Positions 14,901 to 24,027 of a stretch of DNA of 64,000 nucleotides are shown piece after piece. A program made the translations under genes and the position numbers. The notes beneath the pieces are model-generated. The model had not been told where the DNA came from. It did not search any database and was given only the letters and a program-made list of their open reading frames with translations. Source of the DNA: Rhopalosiphum padi (taxonomy: Eukaryota > Arthropoda > Insecta > Hemiptera > Aphididae); NCBI RefSeq assembly GCF_020882245.1, contig NC_083599.1, forward strand, positions 13,260,931-13,324,930, read 5' to 3'. The first letter of the stretch is position 1, and each line of letters opens with the position of its first letter.

Positions 14901-16090
14901 TTATCAGCTTAAATGAAATGTATGCTAGTTAATAATGGTAAATTAGAATAATTTTCTTAATCTAACGGTCTGACTTTCATGACACTAACTTGAGAATTCA
15001 CTGTTTTATAAGCAGTTAAAAATATGAATTTTTAATATTCGTCAAAATAATCATATAAAAACATGTTTTATAGTGTTTATAAAGCATCAGCTTAAATGAA
15101 ATGTATGCAAATTATTAATTTTAAATTAGAATCATTTTCTTAATATAGTGGTCCGGGTTTCAAGATATTAACATGAGAATTGTGTGTTTTATAAACAGTT
15201 AAAGAAATGAATTTTTAATATTCGTCAAAATTATCATATAAAATCATGTTTTATAGCATTATTAAAGTATCAGCTTGAATGAAATGTATGCTAGTTTTTA
15301 ATGGTAAATTAGAATCATTTTCTTAATAAAGTGGTCCAGGTTTCAAGAGATTAACATGAGAATTGTGTGTTTTATAAACAGTTAAAAAAATGAATTTTTA
15401 ATATTCGTCAAAATTATCATAAAAAAGCATGTTTTTTAGTGTTTATGAAGAATCAGCTTACATAATATCTATAGAAGTTAATAATGGTAAATTAGAATCA
15501 TTTTCTTAATAAAGTGGTCCAGGTTTCAAGAGATTAACTTGAGAATTGTTTATTTTATAAACAGTTAAAAAAATGAATTTTTAATATTCGTCAAAATTAT
15601 AATATAAAATCATGTTTTATAGCATTATTGAAGTATCAGCTTAAATGAAATGTATGCTAGTTTTTAATGGTAAATTAGAATCAATTTCTTAAAAAAGTGG
15701 TCCAGGTTTCAAGAGATTAACATGAGAATTGTGTGTTTTATAAACAGTTAAAAAAATGAATTTTTAATATTCGTCAAAATTATCATATAAAATCATGTTT
15801 TATAGCGTTATTGAAGTATCAGCTTAAATGAAATGTATGCTAGTTAATAATGGTAAATTAGAATAATTTTCTTAATCTAATGGTCTGACTTTCATGACAC
15901 TAACTTGAGAATTCACTGTTTTATAAGCAGTTAAAAATATGAATTTAAAATACGAGTCAAAATTATCATATAAAAACATGTTTTATAGTGTTTATGAAGT
16001 ATCAGCTTATATGATATATATGGAAGTTGGTAATGTTAAATAAGAATCATATACTTAAACTAATGGTCTGGATTTCATGACACTAACTTT
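11939..16090 (+). repeat. HOR unit H4 (4152 bp, group I, recombinant left block)
   Basis: Spacer A core 11939-12161, island 12777-12903, spacer B core 14392-14613. Six full left-block monomers start at 13064, 13247, 13430, 13613, 13796 and 13979. The first three share private variants with H5 (tatacacg near 13205 and 17347; gcattagctc near 13549 and 17701). The rest match H3, including gagaaatgtg near 13640 and 9488. The unit therefore looks like an unequal crossover between H5-like and H3-like copies. Confidence 0.93.
13430..13612 (+). repeat. Full-length version of the monomer that borders spacer B
   Basis: This monomer has the features otherwise seen only in the truncated copy left of spacer B (ataataatatgaattt, attcgagtcaaaataatc, gcaagttaataatgg). 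Here it continues as aattagaatc and completes the 183 bp, where the others pass into ctcttatgaatg. It carries gcattagctc, otherwise seen in the truncated copy of H5 at 17701. It therefore shows an uninterrupted site for the left edge of spacer B, at phase 160 or so. Confidence 0.85.
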
Positions 16091-19000
16091 TTGTTACACT
16101 ACTATTAATTGACTATCAATTATATTCAATATTTATTACTCGTACTATGCATAAAACTATTATTATTATCAGGATCGTCCAGTCCATTTTCAACGTAGGA
16201 TGTTGAAACTTTCCCATGTGGTAGAAATGGTAATTCATGTTTCAATATGTCCTGAGTATATCTGGTGTACAGCCATCTAAAAAAAAATAGTAAGTTAAAT
16301 ATGTATAATGGTTGGAGGACAAAATGTCACTACTAGATACCATAAGGAGAACGACAATTTTTATATAACAACTAGTACGTGGACAACACTGAGTAATTCA
16401 GAAAAGGAAACTATCAAAACATAAACTAACAGACAAACTTCATTTTTATACAAAATACATGAAAGGAATTTACAATTGAAACTTAAATACAAAAACGAAT
16501 GTAGAACTGCAAAACATAGATAACAGATGATAATAAATAATAATTATGATAAGCCATAAAAGATAGTACAAATGTACCAGAATGGTTTGTAGAAGGAATT
16601 CAAATGTATTATGAGTGTAACTAAAGAATACATTTGTACAACAACTGAAAATCGCTCCTTTACAATACGAAAAAATGTTAAGTTGTATTATTCGTCAAAA
16701 TTAACTTATAAAATCATATTTTATAGTTTTTATGAAGTAAAAATATCAGGTAAAATGAAAAAAAATGAAAGTTAAAAATTATAAATTAGAATCATTTTCT
16801 TGATCTAGTAGTCAAGGATCAAGACAGTTACTTGTGTTAACTTCGGGCATAAAATATGAACAATTCGTTTATAATATCAAAAATCTTAATTAATAAATAA
16901 CGAGTAGACTCAAAATCTAAGTAAAAACAACGACCCGTTACGATACACAGCAGTACGGTGAACGCCACACAACTATCTAGTTTCTTTCTGAGGCGATTCG
17001 GCCGACGGATGTCGTCCCTACTACGGCGACGCTCACGCCCTCTGTTGGTGTATACATTTAATATTTGACTGTTTTATAAGCAGATTAAAATAGGAATTCA
17101 TAATATTTCTCAAACTTATCATATAAAAACATGTGTTATAGTATTTATGAAGAATCAGCTAACATAATATCTATAGAAGTTAATAATAGTAAATTAGAAT
17201 CATTTTCTTAATATAGTGGTCAAGGTTTCAAGAGATTAACTTGAGAATTGAGTGTTTTATAAACAGTTAAAAAATTGAATTTTTAATATTCGTCAAAATT
17301 ATCATACAAAATCATGTTTTATAGTGATTATGAAGAATCAGCTAACATAATATCTATACACGTTAATAATAGTAAAAAAGAATCATTTACTTAATATAAT
17401 GGTCTGGATTTCAAGACACTAACTTAAGAATTGAGTGTTTTATAAGCAGATAATAATTTGAATTTTTAATATTCGTAAAGATTATCATATAAAATAATGT
17501 TTTATAGTGTTTATGAAGATTCAGCATACATAATATCTATAGAAGGTAATAATAGTAAATTAGAATCATTTTTTTAATATAGTGGTCCAGGTTTCAAGAG
17601 ATTAACTTGAGAATTGTGTGTTTTATAAGCAGATAATAATATGAATTTAAAATTCGAGTCAAAATAATCATATAAAAACATGTCTTATAGTGTTTATGAA
17701 GCATTAGCTCAAATGAAATGTATGCAAGTTAATAATGGTAACTCTTATGAATGAAAATTACAAGTCAAAGGTGTTAACTAAAATTTTATTCAGATTATTA
17801 ACGAATCTCAATTGTTTCACTGCCATTAATTTACTATCAATTATATTCAATAACCCTTACACGCACATTACATAAACCCAATATTATTAGCAGTATCTTC
17901 TAGTCCATTTTCAGCATAAGATGTTGATACTTTCTTAAGTGGTAGAAATGTGAATTCATGTTTCTGCATGCCTTGAGTGATCTGACATACGTCAATCTGA
18001 AAAATTGTAGTAAGTTAATAATGTATAATTGTTAAAGAATAACTTGAGAATTTAGTATTTTATAGGCAGTTAAAAATATGAATATAAAATACGAGTCAAA
18101 ATAATCATATTAAAACATGTCTTATAGTGTTTATGAAGCATCAGCTTAAATGAAATGTATGCAAATTAATAATGGTAAATTAGAATCATTTTCTTAATAT
18201 AGTGGTCCAGGTTTCAAGAGATTAACTTGAGAATTGAGTGTTTTATAAACAGTTAAAAAAATGAATTTTTAATATTCGTCAAAATTATCATATAAAATCA
18301 TGTTTTATAGCGTTATTGAATTATCAGCTTAAATGAAATGTATGCTAGTTAATAATGGTAAATTAGAATAATTTTCTTAATCTAACGGTCTGACTTTCAT
18401 GACACTAACTTGAGAATTCACTGTTTTATAAGCAGTTAAAAATATGAATTTTTAATATTCGTCAAAATAATCATATAAAAACATGTTTTATAGTGTTTAT
18501 AAAGCATCAGCTTAAATGAAATGTATGCAAATTATTAATTTTAAATTAGAATCATTTTCTTAATATAGTGGTCCGGGTTTCAAGATATTAACATGAGAAT
18601 TGTGTGTTTTATAAACAGTTAAAGAAATGAATTTTTAATATTCGTCAAAATTATCATATAAAATCATGTTTTATAGCATTATTAAAGTATCAGCTTGAAT
18701 GAAATGTATGCTAGTTTTTAATGGTAAATTAGAATCATTTTCTTAATAAAGTGGTCCAGGTTTCAAGAGATTAACATGAGAATTGTGTGTTTTATAAACA
18801 GTTAAAAAAATGAATTTTTAATATTCGTCAAAATTATCATAAAAAAGCATGTTTTTTAGTGTTTATGAAGAATCAGCTTACATAATATCTATAGAAGTTA
18901 ATAATGGTAAATTAGAATCATTTTCTTAATAAAGTGGTCCAGGTTTCATGAGATTAACTTGAGAATTGTTTATTTTATAAACAGTTAAAAAAATGAATTT

Positions 19001-20425
19001 TTAATATTCGTCAAAATTATAATATAAAATCATGTTTTATAGCATTATTGAAGTATCAGCTTAAATGAAATGTATGCTAGTTTTTAATGGTAAATTAGAA
19101 TCAATTTCTTAAAAAAGTGGTCCAGGTTTCAAGAGATTAACATGAGAATTGTGTGTTTTATAAACAGTTAAAAAAATGAATTTTTAATATTCGTCAAAAT
19201 AATCATATAAAAACATGTTTTATAGTGTTTATAAAGCATCAGCTTAAATGAAATGTATGCAAATTATTAATTTTAAATTAGAATCATTTTCTTAATATAG
19301 TGGTCCAGGTTTCAAGATATTAACATGAGAATTGTGTGTTTTATAAACAGTTAAAGAAATGAATTTTTAATATTCGTCAAAATTATCATATAAAATCATG
19401 TTTTATAGCATTATTGAAGTATCAGCTTGAATGAAATGTATGCTAGTTTTTAATGGTAAATTAGAATCATTTTCTTAATAAAGTGGTCCAGGTTTCAAGA
19501 GATTAACATGAGAATTGTGTGTTTTATAAACAGTTAAAAAAATGAATTTTTAATATTCGTCAAAATTATCATAAAAAAGCATGTTTTATAGTGTTTATAA
19601 AGCATCAGCTTAAATGAAATGTATGCAAATTATTAATTTTAAATTAGAATCATTTTCTTAATATAGTGGTCCAGGTTTCAAGATATTAACATGAGAATTG
19701 TGTGTTTTATAAACAGTTAAAGAAATGAATTTTTAATATTCGTCAAAATTATCATATAAAATCATGTTTTATAGCATTATTGAAGTATCAGCTTGAATGA
19801 AATGTATGCTAGTTTTTAATAGTAAATTAGAATCATTTTCTTAATAAAGTGGTCCAGGTTTCAAGAGATTAACATGAGAATTGTGTGTTTTATAAACAGT
19901 TAAAAAAATGAATTTTTAATATTCGTCAAAATTATCATAAAAAAGCATGTTTTTTAGTGTTTATGAAGAATTAGCTTACATAATATCTATAGAAGTTAAT
20001 AATGGTAAATTAGAATCATTTTCTTAATAAAGTGGTCCAGGTTTCAAGAGATTAACTTGAGAATTGTTTATTTTATAAACAGTTAAAAAAATGAATTTTT
20101 AATATTCGTCAAAATTATCATATAAAATCATGTTTTATAGCGTTATTGAAGTATCAGCTTAAATGAAATGTATGCTAGTTAATAATGGTAAATTAGAATA
20201 ATTTTCTTAATCTAATGGTCTGACTTTCATGACACTAACTTGAGAATTCACTGTTTTATAAGCAGTTAAAAATATGAATTTAAAATATGAGTCAAAATTA
20301 TCATATAAAAACATGTTTTATAGTGTTTATGAAGTATCAGCTTATATGATATATATTGAAGTTGGTAATGTTAAATAAGAATCATATACTTAATCTAATG
20401 GTCTGGATTTCATGACACTAACTTT
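16091..20425 (+). repeat. HOR unit H5 (4335 bp, group I/II hybrid)
   Basis: Spacer A core 16091-16313, island 16929-17055, spacer B core 17812-18033. The left block has only two full monomers (17216, 17399). The right block has twelve, starting at 18202 and then every 183 bp to 20215. The part up to about 19116 follows the group I arrangement (gtccgggtttcaagatatt at 18568). From about 19117 onward it carries group II forms (ccaggtttcaagatatt at 19300, atatgagtc near 20285, attgaagttgg near 20353). Private A at 17919. Confidence 0.93.
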
Positions 20426-20648
20426 TTGTTACACTACTATTAATTGACTATCAATTATATTCAATATCCATTACTCGTACTATGCATAAAACTATTATTA
20501 TTATCAGGATCGTCCAGTCCATTTTCAACGTAGGATGTTGAAACTTTCCCATGTGGTAGAAATGGTAATTCATGTTTCAATATGTCCTGAGTATATCTGG
20601 TGTACAGCCATCTAAAAAAAAATAGTAAGTTAAATATGTATAATGGTT
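20426..20648 (-). repeat. Spacer A core (non-monomer, paired with spacer B)
   Basis: This 223-bp block is unrelated to the 183-bp monomer and follows only the first 25 or so bases of a monomer at 24000-type positions. It aligns end to end with the spacer B core at 22329-22550, at about 80% identity by eye, from ttgttacac to ataatggtt. It is present once in every unit. On the minus strand it carries an acceptor-like site and an exon-like open segment, listed next. Its origin (gene fragment or mobile element) is not recognised. Confidence 0.9.
20492..20611 (-). pseudogene. Exon-like segment in spacer A (minus strand)
   Basis: Read on the minus strand, a run of nine T followed by AG (20612-20620) leads into an open segment of about 120 bp. 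The complete open frame is 66 codons (20461-20661) but has no useful early ATG, as an internal exon would look. Readable residues include KHELPFLPHGKVSTSY and ENGLDDPDNNN. I do not recognise the family. The B copy retains KHE, FLP, KVSTSY and ENGL in the matching frame. Over 28 aligned codons I count about 11 amino-acid changes and 3 silent ones, so there is no sign of protein-level constraint since A and B split. The best reading is a captured, decayed exon. Confidence 0.4.
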
Positions 20649-21003
20649 GGAGGACAAAATGTCACTACTAGATACCATAAGGAGAACGACAATTTTTATA
20701 TAACAACTAGTACGTGGACAACACTGAGTAATTCAGAAAAGGAAACTATCAAAACATAAACTAACAGACAAACTTCATTTCTATACAAAATACATGAAAG
20801 GAATTTACAATTGAAACTTAAATACAAAAACGAATGTAGAACTGCAAAACATAGATAACAGATGATAATAAATAATAATTATGATAAGCCATAAAAGACA
20901 GTACAAATGTACCAGAATGGTTTGAAGAAGGAATTCAAATGTATTATGAGTGTAACTAAAGAATACATTTGTACAACAACTGAAAATCGCTCCTTTACAA
21001 TAC
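20649..21003. other. Unique linker between spacer A and the diverged monomer
   Basis: About 355 bp, single copy per HOR unit, with no similarity to the monomer that I can see. On the minus strand it is T-rich and intron-like, with a second acceptor-like gttttgcag (AG at 20842-20843). It holds the inverted repeat at 20901-20974 and the start of the 76-codon frame. No RNA gene signal was seen. Confidence 0.7.
20901..20974. repeat. 11-bp inverted repeat with 52-bp spacer
   Basis: The arm gtacaaatgta (20901-20911) is the exact reverse complement of tacatttgtac (20964-20974). The pair recurs at the matching place in the other units, before and after the anchor ATG. It could form a small cruciform or bind a dimeric protein; it may also be chance in AT-rich DNA. 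Confidence 0.6.
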
Positions 21004-21137
21004 GAAAAAATGTTAAGTTGTATTATTCGTCAAAATTAACTTATAAAATCATATTTTATAGTTTTTATGAAGTAAAAATATCAGGTAAAATGAAAAAAAT
21101 GAAAGTTAAAAATTATAAATTAGAATCATTTTCTTGA
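20907..21137 (+). other. 76-codon open frame, probably non-coding
   Basis: Copies open at full length start at 20907, 24509, 28111, 31713, 35864, 39649, 43251, 46853, 50638, 57845 and 61447. The predicted product is lysine-rich and low in complexity, with no recognisable domain, signal or motif. Its second half is translated from the diverged satellite monomer. In H1-H5, codon 7 is TAG and an extra A shifts the end, leaving a 54-codon frame from the inner ATG; in H15, codon 7 is also TAG. No promoter, splice or poly-A context supports it. Identity between copies reflects array homogenisation. Confidence 0.1.
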
Positions 21138-21170
21138 TCTAGTAGTCAAGGATCAAGACAGTTACTTGTG
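21004..21170 (+). repeat. Strongly diverged satellite monomer
   Basis: It aligns with monomer phase from about 54 through 183 and on to about 30: aaaaaatgttaagttg, then tattattcgtcaaaatt, then ataaaatcatattttatag, then taaattagaatcattttctt, then tagtcaaggatcaagac. It is far more diverged from other monomers than they are from each other. It lies alone between the unique linker and the CpG-rich island, so it probably predates the current homogenised monomers. Confidence 0.8.
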
Positions 21171-21262
21171 TTAACTTCGGGCATAAAATATGAACAATTC
21201 GTTTATAATATCAAAAATCTTAATTAGTAAATAACGAGTAGACTCAAAATCTAAGTAAAAAC
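21171..21262. other. AT-rich segment between diverged monomer and CpG-rich island
   Basis: Unique AT-rich sequence in each unit. It forms the end of the minus-strand open frame at 21171-21407. One group-diagnostic base lies at 21227 (G in group II, A in group I and H15). Confidence 0.6.
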
Positions 21263-21389
21263 AACGACCCGTTACGATACACAGCAGTACGGTGAACGCC
21301 ACACAACTATCTAGTTTCTTTCTGAGGCGATTCGGCCGGCGGATGTCGTCCCTACTACGGCGACGCTCACGCCCTCTGTTGGTGTATAC
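21263..21389. promoter_or_regulatory. CpG-rich island, one per HOR unit
   Basis: 127 bp with 70 G+C (55%) inside DNA of about 24% GC. It holds 14 CpG against about 9.5 expected from its own base content, so CpG is not depleted. Near one end, acgccctctgttgg (21369-21382) matches 11 of 14 bases of the well-known vertebrate CTCF core gcgccccctggtgg. Copies occur at matching positions in all 17 units. It could be a former promoter or 5' exon of a captured gene, or a protein-binding site serving the array; sequence alone does not decide. The element is certain, the regulatory role is not. Confidence 0.45.
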
Positions 21390-21396
21390 ATTTAAT

Positions 21397-21549
21397 ATTT
21401 GACTGTTTTATAAGCAGATTAAAATAGGAATTCATAATATTTCTCAAACTTATCATATAAAAACATGTGTTATAGTATTTATGAAGAATCAGCTAACATA
21501 ATATCTATAGAAGTTAATAATAGTAAATTAGAATCATTTTCTTAATATA
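21397..21549 (+). repeat. 5'-truncated monomer after the CpG-rich island
   Basis: Monomer sequence resumes near phase 31 (tttgactgttttataagcag) and runs to phase 183. Each unit re-enters the monomer at this same point, so this junction was fixed before the units multiplied. On the minus strand it places tataaaa (21406-21412) just upstream of the island, but that motif is part of ordinary monomers. Confidence 0.85.
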
Positions 21550-22258
21550 GTGGTCAAGGTTTCAAGAGATTAACTTGAGAATTGAGTGTTTTATAAACAG
21601 TTAAAAAATTGAATTTTTAATATTCGTCAAAATTATCATACAAAATCATGTTTTATAGTGATTATGAAGAATCAGCTAACATAATATCTATAGACGTTAA
21701 TAATAGTAAAAAAGAATCATTTACTTAATATAATGGTCTGGATTTCAAGACACTAACTTAAGAATTGAGTGTTTTATAAGCAGATAATAATTTGAATTTT
21801 TAATATTCGTAAAGATTATCATATAAAATAATGTTTTATAGTGTTTATGAAGATTCAGCATACATAATATCTATAGAAGGTAATAATAGTAAATTAGAAT
21901 CATTTTCTTAATATAGTGGTCCAGGTTTCAAGAGATTAACTTGAGAATTGTGTGTTTTATAAACAGTTAAAAAAATGAATTTTTAGTATTCGTCAAAATT
22001 ATCATATAAAATAATGTTTTATAGTGTTTATGAAGATTCAGCATACATAATATCTATAGAAGGTAATAATAGTAAATTAGAATCATTTTCTTAATATAGT
22101 GGTCCAGGTTTCAAGAGATTAACTTGAGAATTGTGTGTTTTATAAGCAGATAATAATATGAATTTAAAATTCGAGTCAAAATAATCATATAAAAACATGT
22201 CTTATAGTGTTTATGAAGCATCAGCTCAAATGAAATGTATGCAAGTTAATAATGGTAA
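21550..22258 (+). repeat. Left monomer block of H6
   Basis: Three full monomers start at 21550, 21733 and 21916, then a copy from 22099 that is cut near phase 160 by spacer B. The full copies are mainly of the acataatatctatag type. Copy number of this block varies from 2 to 6 among units. Confidence 0.92.
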
Positions 22259-22550
22259 CTCTTATGAATGAAAATTACAAGTCAAAGGTGTTAACTAAAA
22301 TTTTATTCAGATTATTAACGAATCTCAATTGTTTCACTGCCATTAATTTACTATCAATTATATTCAATAACCCTTACACGCACATTACATAAACCCAATA
22401 TTATTAGCAGTATCTTCTAGTCCATTTTCAGCATAGGATGTTGATACTTTCTTAAGTGGTAGAAATGTGAATTCATGTTTCTGCATGCCTTGAGTGATCT
22501 GACATACGTCAATCTGAAAAATTGTAGTAAGTTAATAATGTATAATTGTT
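22259..22550 (-). repeat. Spacer B (contains a diverged copy of spacer A)
   Basis: The first 70 bp (ctcttatgaatg onward) are private to B. From 22329 to 22550 it aligns with spacer A at about 80% by eye. After it, monomer sequence resumes at about phase 18 (aagaataacttgag). The core is present once in every unit. B has no counterpart to the linker, diverged monomer or island that follow A, so only the exon-like part was duplicated or kept. Confidence 0.9.
22396..22513 (-). pseudogene. Exon-like segment in spacer B, frameshifted
   Basis: This is the counterpart of 20492-20611. On the minus strand an acceptor-like caatttttcag (AG at 22514-22515) precedes it, with ttaacttac upstream, in line with the acceptor of A. 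Compared with A it lacks one base near the motif agatcactc, which breaks the frame. After that point the matching frame still reads QKHEFTFLPLKKVSTSYAEN. At its end, ggtttatg could have been a splice donor. The family is not recognised. Confidence 0.4.
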
Positions 22551-24027
22551 AAAGAATAACTTGAGAATTTAGTATTTTATAGGCAGTTAAAAATATGAAT
22601 ATAAAATACGAGTCAAAATAATCATATTAAAACATGTCTTATAGTGTTTATGAAGCATCAGCTTAAATGAAATGTATGCAAATTAATAATGGTAAATTAG
22701 AATCATTTTCTTAATATAGTGGTCCAGGTTTCAAGAGATTAACTTGAGAATTGAGTGTTTTATAAACAGTTAAAAAAATGAATTTTTAATATTCGTCAAA
22801 ATTATCATATAAAATCATGTTTTATAGCGTTATTGAATTATCAGCTTAAATGAAATGTATGCTAGTTAATAATGGTAAATTAGAATAATTTTCTTAATCT
22901 AACGGTCTGACTTTCATGACACTAACTTGAGAATTCACTGTTTTATAAGCAGTTAAAAAAATGAATTTTTAATATTCGTCAAAATTATCATAAAAAAGCA
23001 TGTTTTTTAGTGTTTATGAAGAATCAGCTTACATAATATCTATAGAAGTTAATAATGGTAAATTAGAATCATTTTCTTAATAAAGTGGTCCAGGTTTCAA
23101 GAGATTAACTTGAGAATTGTTTATTTTATAAACAGTTAAAAAAATGAATTTTTAATATTCGTCAAAATTATAATATAAAATCATGTTTTATAGCATTATT
23201 GAAGTATCAGCTTAAATGAAATGTATGCTAGTTTTTAATGGTAAATTAGAATCAATTTCTTAAAAAAGTGGTCCAGGTTTCAAGAGATTAACATGAGAAT
23301 TGTGTGTTTTATAAACAGTTAAAAAAATGAATTTTTAATATTCGTCAAAATAATCATATAAAAACATGTTTTATAGTGTTTATAAAGCATCAGCTTAAAT
23401 GAAATGTATGCTAGTTTTTAATGGTAAATTAGAATCATTTTCTTAATAAAGTGGTCCAGGTTTCAAGAGATTAACATGAGAATTGTGTGTTTTATAAACA
23501 GTTAAAAAAATGAATTTTTAATATTCGTCAAAATTATCATAAAAAAGCATGTTTTTTAGTGTTTATGAAGAATTAGCTTACATAATATCTATAGAAGTTA
23601 ATAATGGTAAATTAGAATCATTTTCTTAATAAAGTGGTCCAGGTTTCAAGAGATTAACTTGAGAATTGTTTATTTTATAAACAGTTAAAAAAATGAATTT
23701 TTAATATTCGTCAAAATTATCATATAAAATCATGTTTTATAGCGTTATTGAAGTATCAGCTTAAATGAAATGTATGCTAGTTAATAATGGTAAATTAGAA
23801 TAATTTTCTTAATCTAATGGTCTGACTTTCATGACACTAACTTGAGAATTCACTGTTTTATAAGCAGTTAAAAATATGAATTTAAAATATGAGTCAAAAT
23901 TATCATATAAAAACATGTTTTATAGTGTTTATGAAGTATCAGCTTATATGATATATATTGAAGTTGGTAATGTTAAATAAGAATCATATACTTAATCTAA
24001 TGGTCTGGATTTCATGACACTAACTTT
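22548..24027 (+). repeat. Right monomer block of H6
   Basis: A 5'-truncated copy is followed by seven full monomers at 22719, 22902, 23085, 23268, 23451, 23634 and 23817, then a 28-bp partial copy from 24000. Most are of the taaatgaaatgtatg type, mixed with acataatatctatag copies. The monomer at 22902 is a chimera: its first half matches 3059 in H1 and its second half matches 3425. Confidence 0.92.

Larger units (their letters stand above)
21171..21407 (-). other. 78-codon minus-strand open frame across the CpG-rich island
   Basis: Open from 21407 to the TAA at 21171-21173 with no ATG, so at most part of an exon. The first half is arginine-rich (RGRERRRSRDDIRRP); the second half is hydrophobic (VAFTVLLCIVTG). 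Both fixed differences between groups I and II here are silent in this frame: CGT/CGC at 21339-21341 and TTA/CTA at 21225-21227. H15 has a one-base deletion that breaks the frame, and H16 has Thr to Ser at 58230. A second frame gives an ATG-started 26-residue ORF (21311-21391). No family recognised. Confidence 0.25.
20426..24027 (+). repeat. HOR unit H6 (3602 bp, group II reference)
   Basis: Used as the reference unit; its parts are listed separately. Three full left-block monomers (21550, 21733, 21916) and seven right-block monomers (22719, 22902, 23085, 23268, 23451, 23634, 23817). It is the first unit with the complete group II set: tccatt in spacer A, AAG instead of TAG at anchor codon 7, one A fewer in the poly-A run, ccggcgg in the island and agtaaataac beside it. 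Confidence 0.96.

Noticed and set aside
21263..21389. tRNA, 5S rRNA or other Pol III gene in the GC-rich island
   Set aside because: No B-box like ggttcgannc, no cloverleaf arms and no T-run terminator in the right place were seen on either strand.
20426..21410. Complete transposon (LTR element, MITE or Helitron)
   Set aside because: I found no terminal repeats, no target-site duplication and no transposase or reverse transcriptase motif. Spacer A and B edges fall at different monomer phases without a duplicated flank.
21406..21412. TATA box for minus-strand transcription of the island
   Set aside because: tataaaa lies at a plausible place, but the same motif is a normal part of the satellite monomer, so its presence is uninformative.
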